45,955 nt of DNA from Planctomycetota bacterium (GTDB lineage Bacteria; Planctomycetota; UBA11346), in assembly GCA_022841245.1 (NCBI GenBank), contig JALHRW010000015.1, positions 1 to 45,955 of the forward strand, written 5' to 3'. Positions 7,743-16,015 of this stretch are shown in pieces (position 1 is the stretch's first letter; every line of letters starts with the position of its first letter). Below the pieces are notes generated by a model. That model worked only from the letters and a program-made list of their open reading frames with translations, did not search any database and was not told the origin of the DNA. Position numbers and translations under genes: made by a program.

Positions 7743-8153
7743 TTAAAAGCCTCGGTCAACCCCATCGAGGCTGCCAGTCTGCATGCCGGGTTGGCTGGCA
7801 CAGAAATAGGTACTCGTTTGATCAATGATATCGTTGGACTGCATCGGTCCGACAACAGGCGCCGTCCAGGACACCGTCCAGGTTGTGACGATGAAGGCAT
7901 CATTTGATAATGCGGTAACCTCCGTGGACACGCACACGTAAGCGACCAGGAGAGGGCGGCCGTCAGGGGCGCTCTCGGTGGACAGCGAATCGATTGAGGC
8001 GTTGCCAGCCGCACAGCTTTGTATGCCCGTCTGCGGGTTGGTGTGACTTTCGGACAAGGCGTCTTGAAGGCGCTGGGCGCATCCTGCAGAAGCGATGAAG
8101 GCGAAGAGGCAGCACATCATGGTCACTGACGCCGTGTAGATGTTCTTGCGCAT
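7743..8153 (-). CDS. Putative lipoprotein of unknown function
   Basis: The 136-aa product has a charged start, a hydrophobic stretch and a lipobox-like ASAGC (Cys25), so export and lipidation by Lgt and LspA are likely. The remainder is short, polar and rich in Ser, Thr and Asp, with four further Cys residues (about 47, 73, 118 and one near the start), and matches no family I recognise. Base composition is visibly more AT-rich than the neighbours, and the gene lies between two hairpins next to a tRNA gene. This could mean horizontal acquisition or an orphan gene. Coding is supported by the signal sequence and uninterrupted frame only. Confidence 0.55.
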   Translation of the reverse strand: MRKNIYTASVTMMCCLFAFIASAGCAQRLQDALSESHTNPQTGIQSCAAGNASIDSLSTESAPDGRPLLVAYVCVSTEVTALSNDAFIVTTWTVSWTAPVVGPMQSNDIIDQTSTYFCASQPGMQTGSLDGVDRGF

Positions 8154-8255
8154 GGGACATGATCTATGCCCAGTCTGGAGTGATACGCATGGGGCATTGA
8201 CCCCACGCTGACTCGACTGGATCCGCAGTCGCTGCCCGCTGTTCGACTGCCCCCC

Positions 8256-8283
8256 TTGCGCTGATGCGTACCGACACTATTCT
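8256..8283 (+). promoter_or_regulatory. Candidate sigma-70 promoter for tRNA-Val
   Basis: TTGCGC (8256-8261) and TATTCT (8278-8283) are separated by 16 bases and lie about 52 bases upstream of the mature tRNA 5' end. The rest of the 8154-8334 gap shows no convincing coding potential. Confidence 0.45.
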
Positions 8284-8334
8284 GGTTCGCTCTCGCTGAG
8301 GGACGATGCCGGACGGCCGGCTCGCGTTGCATAG

Positions 8335-8411
8335 GGTCTTTTAGCTCAGTTGGCTAGAGCACTACCTTGACATGGTAGGGGTCACAGGTTCGAGTCCTGT
8401 AAAGACCACCA
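8335..8411 (+). tRNA. tRNA-Val (anticodon GAC)
   Basis: A complete cloverleaf can be folded: acceptor GGTCTTT (8335-8341) with AAAGACC (8401-8407), D arm GCTC...GAGC, anticodon stem CTACC/GGTAG around loop TTGACAT (anticodon GAC, reading GUC), and T arm CACAGG TTCGAGT CCTGT. The discriminator A and an encoded CCA end (8409-8411) follow. The 77-nt length is normal. A hairpin terminator comes directly after it. Confidence 0.97.
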
Positions 8412-8413
8412 AG

Positions 8414-8449
8414 ACATAACCCGCGGCTGTGCCGCGGGTTATGTTGTTT
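8414..8449 (+). terminator. Terminator hairpin between tRNA-Val and the heparinase-like gene
   Basis: A 14-bp perfect stem (8414-8427 with 8431-8444) with a TGT loop is followed by TGTTT. It sits 3 bases past the tRNA CCA end and ends at the stop of the convergent gene. Its arm shares AACCCGCGGC with the hairpin at about 7722. Confidence 0.8.
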
Positions 8450-10279
8450 CTACGCCCGACCCGGGCGTATCGACACGCCAACGCTGCCGCCGGCAGTCAG
8501 GTCGGTGCGCAAGGTCAGCCGCCACAGCTTCGACCACGAGCGGAGCATCGTCGCGTCGAGCTGGACCTCCTCGATGGTGACGGCCATCGGCCGGTCGGTG
8601 GCGATCCGCACGCGCTGGCCGTCATGCTCGACCAGCCAGTCGGTGCCGTCCGCCACCGGGCAGCCGGTGAGCAGCAACGGCAGGGCGTAGGTCACGCCTC
8701 GTCCGGCGTCGACCGTGTCGGCGAGGCGGACGCTGCCGTCGGCGCGGGTGAGCGTGACGGTGCGCCGCAGGCTGCGCACCCCGGCCTCTGCAGCGTAGCA
8801 GGCGGCGAGGTCGAAGCTCAGCGCGGCCGAGCCGGTCGTGCTGCTGCACGACACGTCGCGCGCCTGGCGCTCGTATCCGGTCTGCTGCTCGTGCCCGTCG
8901 ATCTGCGGTACGGCATGGCCGGCGCCGCGCGTCCACCAGAGCTCGTAGCGGCGCGGACCGAAGGTCTGCGCGGTGTAGTCGCCGCGCCCGGCATCGACCA
9001 CCAGAGGCACGCCGTGGCGGTGGATGACGAATTGCCCGATGTCGTTGTGATTGTGGTTCTCGGCGTTGTGGCCGCCCTTCACGGCGAGGGCGGTACCGCC
9101 GCCGTGCGCGACCAATACCTGGAGGTTGGGCAGCCAGGCGTCGGTCGGCGCGGCCATGGCGCGGGCGGGACGACCGTCGAACCAGCACAAGGCGCGCAGC
9201 TGGTTGACGACCAAATCGCCCACCGCGGGCACGTCGATTTCGCCGGCGCGCAGCGGGTCGTCGAGCATGCAGGCGACGGCGTGCAGCTCCGGCGAGCCGG
9301 TCCGTTCGGAGGCGACGCTCAGCGCGCCGGAGGGGAGGCGGACGCGGTGGTGGCCGTCAGCGAAGGCGGGGAACGTGCCGCCACCAAGGTGCATGCGGGC
9401 CGGGAAGCGCATGATCTCGGCGACGCGCGGGTCGGCATTCCAGCCGTCCGCCAGTCCGCCGGTGCGGGCGCGCACCTCCTCGAGGGCGCGGATGACGCAG
9501 GCTCCAGCCACGCCCCAGTACATCACGCCCTCGTCGCAGCCGCCGTCCGCGCCCTGACGGTTGACGTAGCGGTCGACCACGCCGAGCAGGCGGTGGACCA
9601 GGCATCCCCAGACCGCGGGCTCGCCGCGCAGGGCGAAGCCGCCCGCGATGATCGACGACGAGGCGCACCACACGCTCCAGTTGTTGTGGCCGTCGAACCA
9701 GCCCGGCGTGGAGCCGGCCAGGAGCGGATCGAGAATGCGTCGGCGGATCTCCTCGCGCGCTCGCGGGACGATGCGGCAGTCGATCGCGTCGAGTTGCGGG
9801 CCGATCAGCTGGCAGGTCTCGGCCAGCACCATCGCCGTCTCGCAGTTGAACAGGTCGATGAAGCCGCCGCCGCCGGTCGGCGGGAGGCGGCTGGGGACGT
9901 CTGCCGGTAGCCCGTGGCGAGCGTGCGCCGGTACGCACCAGCTCGCCTCTTCGCAGACCAACCAGACGCCGTCGGCGGCTTCGGCGGCGAAGCTGGGTTC
10001 GCCACTCGCGGCGCAGGCGATCGCAGCAGAGCCCAAACGGCGCCGGCGGTTGAAGTAGGGGCCTTCGTATTCCGAGCGATCGCCGTCGCGGTAGTAGCGC
10101 AGGTACGATCCGAGAGTCAGCGCGGGCCAGGGCGCACCGAGCTGCCGTCGCGCCACCTCGACCTGGTGCTCCGCCCGTGGGCCGCTCCGCTGCCACGCCG
10201 TGACCGGGAAGGGGAAGGCACCGTGGGCGGCGAAGGCCTCCGCGAGCATGGTGGCGGAGAAGGTCCCTTGCAGATCCAT
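8450..10279 (-). CDS. Heparinase II/III-like polysaccharide lyase-type protein
   Basis: The 609-aa protein has an N-terminal alpha-helical toroid region (about residues 60-330, with HNNWSVWC) and a C-terminal beta-sandwich with the heparinase II/III signature GGHNAENHNHNDIGQFVIH (about residue 420), including the conserved Asn/His cluster. It continues into VPLVVDAGRGDYT. Such enzymes cleave uronic-acid-containing polysaccharides by beta-elimination, or are related proteins of unknown substrate. No signal peptide is evident at the chosen start, so it may act on imported oligosaccharides in the cytoplasm. A promoter and a perfect 16-bp palindrome lie upstream, suggesting substrate-responsive control. 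Confidence 0.85.
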   Translation of the reverse strand: MDLQGTFSATMLAEAFAAHGAFPFPVTAWQRSGPRAEHQVEVARRQLGAPWPALTLGSYLRYYRDGDRSEYEGPYFNRRRRLGSAAIACAASGEPSFAAEAADGVWLVCEEASWCVPAHARHGLPADVPSRLPPTGGGGFIDLFNCETAMVLAETCQLIGPQLDAIDCRIVPRAREEIRRRILDPLLAGSTPGWFDGHNNWSVWCASSSIIAGGFALRGEPAVWGCLVHRLLGVVDRYVNRQGADGGCDEGVMYWGVAGACVIRALEEVRARTGGLADGWNADPRVAEIMRFPARMHLGGGTFPAFADGHHRVRLPSGALSVASERTGSPELHAVACMLDDPLRAGEIDVPAVGDLVVNQLRALCWFDGRPARAMAAPTDAWLPNLQVLVAHGGGTALAVKGGHNAENHNHNDIGQFVIHRHGVPLVVDAGRGDYTAQTFGPRRYELWWTRGAGHAVPQIDGHEQQTGYERQARDVSCSSTTGSAALSFDLAACYAAEAGVRSLRRTVTLTRADGSVRLADTVDAGRGVTYALPLLLTGCPVADGTDWLVEHDGQRVRIATDRPMAVTIEEVQLDATMLRSWSKLWRLTLRTDLTAGGSVGVSIRPGRA

Positions 10280-10315
10280 GGTTCGGCCCCGAGGTTCAGG
10301 AAAGCAACAGCACGG

Positions 10316-10342
10316 ATTCTACCGCATTCCTGCACAGGGCAA
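10316..10342 (-). promoter_or_regulatory. Candidate promoter of the heparinase-like gene
   Basis: Read on the minus strand, TTGCCC (10342-10337) and TAGAAT (10321-10316) are spaced by 15 bases, about 37 bases before the ATG at 10279. Confidence 0.4.
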
Positions 10343-10345
10343 CAC

Positions 10346-10361
10346 GGATCATATATGATCC
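10346..10361. promoter_or_regulatory. Perfect 16-bp palindrome GGATCATATATGATCC, probable operator
   Basis: GGATCATATATGATCC is fully self-complementary and strikingly AT-rich in its centre compared with its surroundings. It lies just upstream of the candidate -35 element of the heparinase-like gene. ATCAT-N-ATGAT-like sites are typical of GntR-family regulators, but no such gene is in the window, so the regulator is unknown. Confidence 0.6.
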
Positions 10362-10393
10362 ATGGACTTCTCGTCCGGACCGCTAATGGGCTT

Positions 10394-11344
10394 TTAGACG
10401 GAGGCGTGGCCGGCCAGCCGGCTCGCCGCCAACGAGCCGACGATCATCTGCACGATGTGGTAGACCACCACCGGCAGCAGCAGCAACGGCAGGGCGGGAT
10501 CGCCGGCGAAGAGCAGGCTGATCAGCGGGATGCCGAGGGCGGCGGTCTTCTGGCTGGAGGTCAGAGTGATGGCGATGCGGTCGGCGCGGGCGCAGCCGGC
10601 GGCGATCGTCCAGGCGGCAGCGGCCAGCGCGAGGTGCAGGATCAGGCAGGCCGCTGCTGCCAGGACAGCACCGCTGCCGAGTCCGCTACGAGCCAGATCG
10701 CTGAAGATCCCGAGCAGCACCAGCAGCAGCAGCAGGCCGCTGACGATCCCGATGCGGGCGCGGTGGCGTTCGAGGAAGGCGGCAGCCGGCAGGCGTGCCA
10801 GCTGGCCGAGCGCCACGGGCAGAGCTGCCAGCAGGGCGAGCTGTGCGATCACGGTGCCGACCGCGACGCTGCCGCTGCGGCCGACCAGCAGGGTGACCAG
10901 CAGTGGCGTGGCAACCAGGCCGAGCAGGTTGCCGAGCACCGAGTTGACCAGGGCGATGCCCTGGTTGCCGCCGGCAAGTCCGGCCAGCGCCACGCAGCTG
11001 CCGATGGTGGTGGGCAGGCAGGCGAGGATGAGCAGCCCGGCCTGCACCGCCGGCGGGGCGCCGGCCAGCCCGGCGAGCCAGGCGACGGCCAGGCCGAGCA
11101 GTGGTGCGAGGACGAAGGACAGCCCCTGCACCAGGGCGTGCGTGCGCCAGGCCTGCACTGCTCCGAGCAGCTTCTGCGAAGGCAGGACCAGTCCGGCGCA
11201 CAGGAAGATGCCGGCGATGCACCAGCGCTTCAGCACATCGAGGTGCAGCACGCCGCCGGCGGCGCCTGGCTCTGGCCAAGCCATCGCGGCGGCGAGGACC
11301 AACAGGTAGGCGGAGAGGAACCAGTGCTTGCGCAGGAACGGCAT
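10394..11344 (-). CDS. Bile acid:sodium symporter (BASS/SBF-like) family transporter
   Basis: The 316-aa product is almost entirely hydrophobic, with about 9-10 helices. It has the family features of SBF-like proteins: ILACLPTTIGSCVALAGLAGGN in the first half, a crossover region, and LTSSQKTAALGIPLISLLF near the C-terminus. I chose the ATG at 11342-11344 because it begins MPFLRKHWF at the first helix and overlaps the stop of the upstream gene as TGATG. BASS members import bile acids, pyruvate, ketopantoate or pantothenate, and others. Coupling to a CoaB-like gene points to a pantothenate-type substrate, but this is inference. Confidence 0.85.
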   Translation of the reverse strand: MPFLRKHWFLSAYLLVLAAAMAWPEPGAAGGVLHLDVLKRWCIAGIFLCAGLVLPSQKLLGAVQAWRTHALVQGLSFVLAPLLGLAVAWLAGLAGAPPAVQAGLLILACLPTTIGSCVALAGLAGGNQGIALVNSVLGNLLGLVATPLLVTLLVGRSGSVAVGTVIAQLALLAALPVALGQLARLPAAAFLERHRARIGIVSGLLLLLVLLGIFSDLARSGLGSGAVLAAAACLILHLALAAAAWTIAAGCARADRIAITLTSSQKTAALGIPLISLLFAGDPALPLLLLPVVVYHIVQMIVGSLAASRLAGHASV

Positions 11345-11985
11345 CAGGCGGCGGCGATGCGGCTGGTCAGCGCCTCGATCAGCGATTCGCGGGAGGTGTG
11401 CCGCTCGACGCCTTCCGCATCGACCACCGCGAGGACCGAGCCGCACAGGCTGTTGGCGGCTATGCAGGCGGCTTTCACCCGGCTGCACAGAGCCGCCGCG
11501 CTGGCCAGGACGGTGGCGGCGTCCTCGTACTTGAAGCCGATGATCGGCCCGCGCAGGCCGAAGGACGGCCGCAGGCGGTCGATCAGCTTGCTGTCCTGGC
11601 GCAGGCGGATGACCACTTCGTCGGCACCGCTCGGCAGCTTTTCCCCCGGCCGCAGGGCGCGCACTTCGCCGCCCTCCCAGCGTTCGACTCGGGTCACGCG
11701 GTAGTCGTTGACCGCCGCACTCATCACCACGCAGCCGTCGGGATGCTTGGCGATCCACGAGGCCATCGCCTCCTCCAGCGCCTCGCGGTCGGCGTAGCGC
11801 GTGGCGCCGGCTCCTGGCGCGGCGTCAAGCGACAGCAGGAGCTGGCATGCGCGCCCCAGCTGGCGCAGCTTGGTCTGCAGCGCCAGGGCGGTCGTGCCGG
11901 TCGCAGCGACGGTGAGGTGGCGGATGGCATCAACCGGAACGCGAGGCGCGCCGCCGACCAGCAGAATAGGGCGTTCAAGCGTCAT
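11344..11985 (-). CDS. Stand-alone CoaB-like protein (phosphopantothenoylcysteine synthetase fold)
   Basis: The 213-aa protein resembles the C-terminal CoaB domain of bacterial CoaBC, which ligates 4'-phosphopantothenate and cysteine. Visible matches are LLVGGAPRVPVDAIRHL at the start (like the ITAGGTREPIDPVRFI region), VVMSAAVNDYR (like MAAAVADYR), and IIGFKYED (like VVGFAAET). The CoaC flavin decarboxylase half is absent. Several consensus residues differ, so it may be a divergent ligase or a paralogue with another substrate. The stop overlaps the BASS transporter start. It is the first gene of the pair. Confidence 0.7.
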   Translation of the reverse strand: MTLERPILLVGGAPRVPVDAIRHLTVAATGTTALALQTKLRQLGRACQLLLSLDAAPGAGATRYADREALEEAMASWIAKHPDGCVVMSAAVNDYRVTRVERWEGGEVRALRPGEKLPSGADEVVIRLRQDSKLIDRLRPSFGLRGPIIGFKYEDAATVLASAAALCSRVKAACIAANSLCGSVLAVVDAEGVERHTSRESLIEALTSRIAAA

Positions 11986-12078
11986 GCCTGCAGGCTAGCG
12001 CCGGGTCCGAAAACAGCACCCCTGCAAATCCGCAGGCACTCCGCGTTGCCTGCCGGCGTCTCGTCGGCTCGAAAAGGG

Positions 12079-13416
12079 CTAGAACCGGTAGCTGGAACCA
12101 ATGCTGAGCGAGAACGTCCGCACCGCATAGCTGGCTTCCGGATCGTTCAGCTCGGGATTGAGCCCCGCTCCCGGCGAGGAGACGAAGCCGATCGCATCCT
12201 GCAGCGTCCCGCTGGTGACGTAGGCACCGGCGATGGTCACCTGCATCGGGCCTTTCTCGAACGACACGCCGGCGGTCCCGCCGAGCAGATCGAGCTGCGA
12301 GAACACGTCCGAACTGTCCACTGGGCTGCGTTCGATGTAGCCGCCGAGGTGCCCGTACACCGTGCGGTCGAACAGTGTGCCGGGGAAGCGGTAGCGCATG
12401 CCCAGACGCGGATTGACCACTGGCCGCAGGTCGACCAGACGCGCCGCCTGGCTGATGCCGGTGGTCGTTGCCACCGCTCCGGTGATTGTGGTCGAGGTGC
12501 CGGCGGCCTGGCCGAAGACCTCATCGGCGCCGCTGCCGGCATGGATGTCGAGGTCGGCTTCGAATTCGAGTCCGGGGATGCCAGCAGGCATCCAGGCGGC
12601 GCCCACGACCAGCTGCCAGGGCAGCGGCACGGCGAAGGCGGCGTCGTCGTCGGTGATGTCGGCCTGGGTGATGGAACTCCCGTCGCCGCTGGTCGACGAG
12701 CCGCTGATCGAGCCCTGTCCCTGCAGCACCAGTCCGGGCGTGCGCAGGAGGCCGCCAACCTGCCAGCCGTTGCCGGACCACTGTACGCCAAGCACCGCGC
12801 GCAGCGCGGTCTGTCGACCGCGTTCGGTGTAGGTCGCTGTCAGCACGCTGGTCGTGTCCTGGGCCGAGGTGCCGGTGTCGAAGCGGTAATCGGTCAGCCA
12901 GGCCTCGACGCCCAGGCCGGTGCACAGCGTGGGCGACAGGCGGCGGCCCCAGGTCAGGCCGACCGCGGTCATCTCCAGGGTCGACCGGCCGTCGTCGCGG
13001 CGCGAGCCGGTCGGGGTCTCGGTGCGCACCTCCAGGCCGGAGCTCCAGGTGATCGGGCTGGCGAGGGTGAAAGCCCAGCCGCCCGCGCCACCATCGAGGG
13101 CATTGGCGAAGCCGACCAGGTTGGGCTTCAACGCCACGTCGTCGGCGGTCGCGGTCGCGCCACTCGGGGTACGCGCGGCCACCCGGGTGTACTCCATCAC
13201 ATCGACCGTGCCGCTGACCGTCGGCATGGCCAGGTCGGCGAGGCCGGCCGGGTTGCCGTAGCCGGCCGACGGCCCGTTGATCCGCGCCACCACCGCGCCG
13301 CCCTCGGCCATCGCCCGCTCGCCCACCGGTAGGCGCTGCCAGCTGAGCAGCGACAGCACCTCGAGCTGGGCGGCGCAGGCGGTGGCAGGGAGGACGAGCA
13401 GGAGGAGTTGACGCAC
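12079..13416 (-). CDS. Outer-membrane beta-barrel protein, FadL/OmpP1-like
   Basis: The 445-aa product has a signal peptide (MRQLLLLVLPATACAAQ) and then VGERAMAEGGAVVARINGPSAGYGNPAGLADL. That segment matches the plug region of FadL/OmpP1/TodX transporters (N-P-A-G-L motif). Alternating hydrophobic and polar strands fill the rest of the protein, which ends in SSYRF with the C-terminal Phe expected for BAM-assembled barrels. It probably transports hydrophobic compounds across the outer membrane. It diverges from the next barrel gene through a 92-base gap. Confidence 0.72.
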   Translation of the reverse strand: MRQLLLLVLPATACAAQLEVLSLLSWQRLPVGERAMAEGGAVVARINGPSAGYGNPAGLADLAMPTVSGTVDVMEYTRVAARTPSGATATADDVALKPNLVGFANALDGGAGGWAFTLASPITWSSGLEVRTETPTGSRRDDGRSTLEMTAVGLTWGRRLSPTLCTGLGVEAWLTDYRFDTGTSAQDTTSVLTATYTERGRQTALRAVLGVQWSGNGWQVGGLLRTPGLVLQGQGSISGSSTSGDGSSITQADITDDDAAFAVPLPWQLVVGAAWMPAGIPGLEFEADLDIHAGSGADEVFGQAAGTSTTITGAVATTTGISQAARLVDLRPVVNPRLGMRYRFPGTLFDRTVYGHLGGYIERSPVDSSDVFSQLDLLGGTAGVSFEKGPMQVTIAGAYVTSGTLQDAIGFVSSPGAGLNPELNDPEASYAVRTFSLSIGSSYRF

Positions 13417-13508
13417 AGCGTAGGTTCGCCTCCCGCCTGCCAGTGGTCAAGGTTGCGCAAGCCGGCGACGCGGGGTTGCCTCGCCCGTCCAGGCAGGAGT
13501 CTGCCGTC

Positions 13509-14474
13509 ATGCGCGTCCTGCCTCTGCTCTGCCTGTGCGCTGCCGCTGGCGCGGTCGAAGAACTGTTCACGGCCTTCAGTCCCCGTCCAACCCCGCCCGA
13601 CATGTCCTGGCGGCTGGCCGGCGAGCTGCGGGGCCAGGGCGAGGCCGATGACCGCGATGGCAGCGGCAGCCTCGCCTTCGACCACGAGATGCTTGCCGGT
13701 TCGTGGCTGGGCCTGCGCGGCGAGCACGATGAAGGCTGGCTGAACGTGCGCGCCTCGCGCACCGGCATCGATGGCGACGCGGTGCTGCCGGGCGGGGCTT
13801 CGCCCGATGGCGAGTACCTCGACGCCGGACTCGGGGCGATGTGGAAGCGGCAGCTCGGCGGCGGCAACGTGGTTGGCGCCAGCGCAACTGCGACCTGCGA
13901 CGGCCAACCCGCGATTTCCGAGGGGATGGAGTGGGGCGGCACCGCCACGGCGTTCACCCGCATCGGCCTTGGCGCCGAAGGCGAGGACGGCCTGCTGCTG
14001 GCGCTGAACTACGACGCGGACCGTGTCTTCTTCGGCAACGTGCCGGTGCTGCCGCTGGTCGCCTGGCAGGGCATGCGTGGACCGTGGATGCTGCTGCTGG
14101 GCGTGCCGTTCTCGGTCATCGCCTACCGCGCCGAGGCCTGGCGGGTCAACGCCGTGCTCGGGCCGCTGCCGTCGCTTTCAGCTGAGCACCGCATCGACGG
14201 CCCGTGGCACGTCTTCGGCGAGGCGAAGTGGAACCGGCAGCAGTGGCGCCGCGCCGACCGCACGCGCAATGACGACCGCCTCGAACTCAGCCAGTGGGAG
14301 TGGTCCGGCGGCGTGCGTCTGGGTTTCGGACCGATGATCCAGTTCGACGCCCTTGCCGGCATCGCCACCGCCCGCCGCCTGGGCGAGGACGAGGACAGCG
14401 CCGACGCCCGGCGCGACGGCATGGCGCTCGAAGCCGCCCCGTTCGCGGCTTTGCGCGGCCGCATCGCCTTCTAA
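13509..14474 (+). CDS. Predicted outer-membrane beta-barrel protein of unknown function
   Basis: The 321-aa product starts with a signal peptide (MRVLPLLCLCAAAGAVEE). It consists largely of alternating strands (for example GSWLGLRGEHDEGWLNVRASRTG and FGEAKWNRQQWRRADRT) and ends in LRGRIAF, a barrel-type C-terminus with terminal Phe. I do not recognise a named family with certainty; DUF6268-like barrels are one candidate. The start at 13509 places the signal peptide at the N-terminus. crcB follows after 8 bases and is likely co-transcribed. Confidence 0.65.
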   Translation: MRVLPLLCLCAAAGAVEELFTAFSPRPTPPDMSWRLAGELRGQGEADDRDGSGSLAFDHEMLAGSWLGLRGEHDEGWLNVRASRTGIDGDAVLPGGASPDGEYLDAGLGAMWKRQLGGGNVVGASATATCDGQPAISEGMEWGGTATAFTRIGLGAEGEDGLLLALNYDADRVFFGNVPVLPLVAWQGMRGPWMLLLGVPFSVIAYRAEAWRVNAVLGPLPSLSAEHRIDGPWHVFGEAKWNRQQWRRADRTRNDDRLELSQWEWSGGVRLGFGPMIQFDALAGIATARRLGEDEDSADARRDGMALEAAPFAALRGRIAF

Positions 14475-14482
14475 CCTCCGCC

Positions 14483-14854
14483 ATGCCGCCGATCCTGCTC
14501 GTCGCCCTGGGTTCCGCCGCTGGCGGTGTCGCGCGTTGGGCCCTGGCCGGTTGGATCGATGCGCGCACCGGCCCCGGCTTCTGGGGCACGCTGGCGGTGA
14601 ACGTCCTCGGCGGTCTGGCCATCGGCGCGGTGGCGGCGCTGCTCGGCCGCGAGTCGCTGCGCCTGCTGCTGATCACCGGCGTGCTCGGCGGCTTCACCAC
14701 CTTCTCAGCCTACAGCCTGCAGACCCTGACGCTGCTGCAGGGCGAACGCTATGCCGCCGCCGCCGGCTATGCCGTCGGCTCGATGCTGGCGTGCCTGCTC
14801 GCCTGCTGGGCGGGTTGGGCGCTCGCGCGGCCGTTCAGCGCGGCGGGATCCTGA
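14483..14854 (+). CDS. crcB: Fluoride ion channel CrcB/Fluc
   Basis: The 123-aa protein has four transmembrane helices and the Fluc signatures: GGVARWALAGWI, GTLAVNVLGGLAIGAV (the Asn-bearing pore helix) and GVLGGFTTFSAYSLQT (the Phe-box and Na+ site GGFTTFS). Fluc channels work as antiparallel dimers that expel fluoride. No fluoride riboswitch is visible in the 8 bases separating it from the upstream gene. Its 3' end overlaps the convergent gmk gene by 20 bases. Confidence 0.95.
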   Translation: MPPILLVALGSAAGGVARWALAGWIDARTGPGFWGTLAVNVLGGLAIGAVAALLGRESLRLLLITGVLGGFTTFSAYSLQTLTLLQGERYAAAAGYAVGSMLACLLACWAGWALARPFSAAGS

Positions 14855-15431
14855 GCGCGCTGGCGCGCAGCACCGCCAGGAGGTCGGCGGCGGCGCGTTC
14901 GACCTCGGCGTTGACGACCAGGTAGTCGTAGTGCTGCCAGCGCGCGACCTCGCGCTCGGCCTCGGCCAGGCGGCGGGCGACCACCTCGTCGGCATCGGTG
15001 CCGCGGCCGCGCAGGCGGCGTTCGACCTCGTCGGCATCGGGCGGGATGAGGAAGACCTGGACCGCTTGCGGGAAGCTGGCGCGGATCTGCGCTGCGCCCT
15101 GCACATCGACGTCCTTGATCACGCTGTTGCCAGCCGAGAGCTGCTGCTCGACGAAGGCGCGTGGCGTGCCGTAGCTCGCCTTGCCGAAGACCACGGCGTG
15201 CTCGAGGAAGCCGCCGGCGGCGGCGCGGCGGTCGAACTCCTCCTGGCTCAGGAACCAGTAGTCGACGCCGTCGCGTTCGGCTCCGCGCGGTGCGCGCGTG
15301 GTGCAGCTGAGGCAGCGCACCAGCCGCGGTTCGAGGGCGCAGGCACGCTGGATCACCGTGCTCTTGCCGGAACCGCTCGGACCCGAGATGACGAGCAGGC
15401 GGGCAGGCGGCGGCAGGGTCGGCCAGGTCAT
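14835..15431 (-). CDS. gmk: Guanylate kinase
   Basis: The 198-aa enzyme phosphorylates GMP to GDP with ATP. It has the P-loop GPSGSGKST (about residues 17-25), the GMP-binding segment SCTTRAPRGAERDGVDYWFLS, GKASYGTP, and DVQGAAQIR. The length matches the family. The gene stands alone in orientation, convergent with crcB and divergent from the signal-peptidase-like operon. Confidence 0.96.
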   Translation of the reverse strand: MTWPTLPPPARLLVISGPSGSGKSTVIQRACALEPRLVRCLSCTTRAPRGAERDGVDYWFLSQEEFDRRAAAGGFLEHAVVFGKASYGTPRAFVEQQLSAGNSVIKDVDVQGAAQIRASFPQAVQVFLIPPDADEVERRLRGRGTDADEVVARRLAEAEREVARWQHYDYLVVNAEVERAAADLLAVLRASALRIPPR

Positions 15432-15550
15432 GGCGGGGCATGCTGGAGCCGCGGGCCGGGGCGGAAGGGGGCATCCCCGGATGACACGCCCTGCCCAGCC
15501 GGACCATCAGCGGGCTTCATCCACCGTGGCATGGCGCGACACCGGGGGCC

Positions 15551-16015
15551 GTGATCTGGGCCATCCGCACGCTCCTCTGGTTCGCCGTCCTGACCGTCGG
15601 TCTGGTCGTGGTCGCCACCTATCTCCCGGCCTGGCTCAGACGCGCGCAGGTGCCGCCGGATTTCGAAGAGATCGGCGGCCTGGTACCGATGACCGGTGTC
15701 TGGCTGGACCCGCCTCCTTACCTCGCTGGCGACGTGCTGGCCTACCGCTTCGGCGACGGTCCCGAGGACATCACCTTCGCCTTCATCGCAGCCCTCCCCG
15801 GCAACACCGTGCGCTTGGGCGGCGGCGAACTGCTGGTCGACGGGCACGAGGCGCGGAACTGGCACGAGTACGGCAACTACCGCGGTATCCATGACATCGG
15901 ACCGCTCACCGTCCCCGCCGGCCACTATTTCGTCGTAAGCAAGGAGCACCGTCACGACAGCATGGTGATGGGTGTGATCGGCCCCGACCAGGTCCTCGGC
16001 AAGGTGCGCGAATGA
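15551..16015 (+). CDS. Signal peptidase I-like (S26) membrane protein lacking the catalytic dyad
   Basis: The 154-aa protein starts with GTG, has one N-terminal helix (about residues 5-25) and then the layout of a type I signal peptidase. That layout is a GDVLAYRF box (residues 60-67, like GDxxLVxK), an ALPGNTVRL box (81-89, like the VGLPGDxV motif), then LLVDG and HYFVVSKEHRHDSMVMGVI (like YFxLGDNRxxSxDSR). The nucleophile Ser of SMxPT is replaced (GGLVPMTG, 42-49), and no general-base Lys precedes LPG (ITFAFIAALPG). It is therefore probably catalytically inactive. It overlaps the next gene by ATGA and heads a three-gene operon. Confidence 0.7.
   Translation: MIWAIRTLLWFAVLTVGLVVVATYLPAWLRRAQVPPDFEEIGGLVPMTGVWLDPPPYLAGDVLAYRFGDGPEDITFAFIAALPGNTVRLGGGELLVDGHEARNWHEYGNYRGIHDIGPLTVPAGHYFVVSKEHRHDSMVMGVIGPDQVLGKVRE

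Noticed and set aside
14475-14482. Fluoride riboswitch before crcB
   Set aside because: Only 8 bases separate crcB from the upstream gene and no riboswitch fold is visible.
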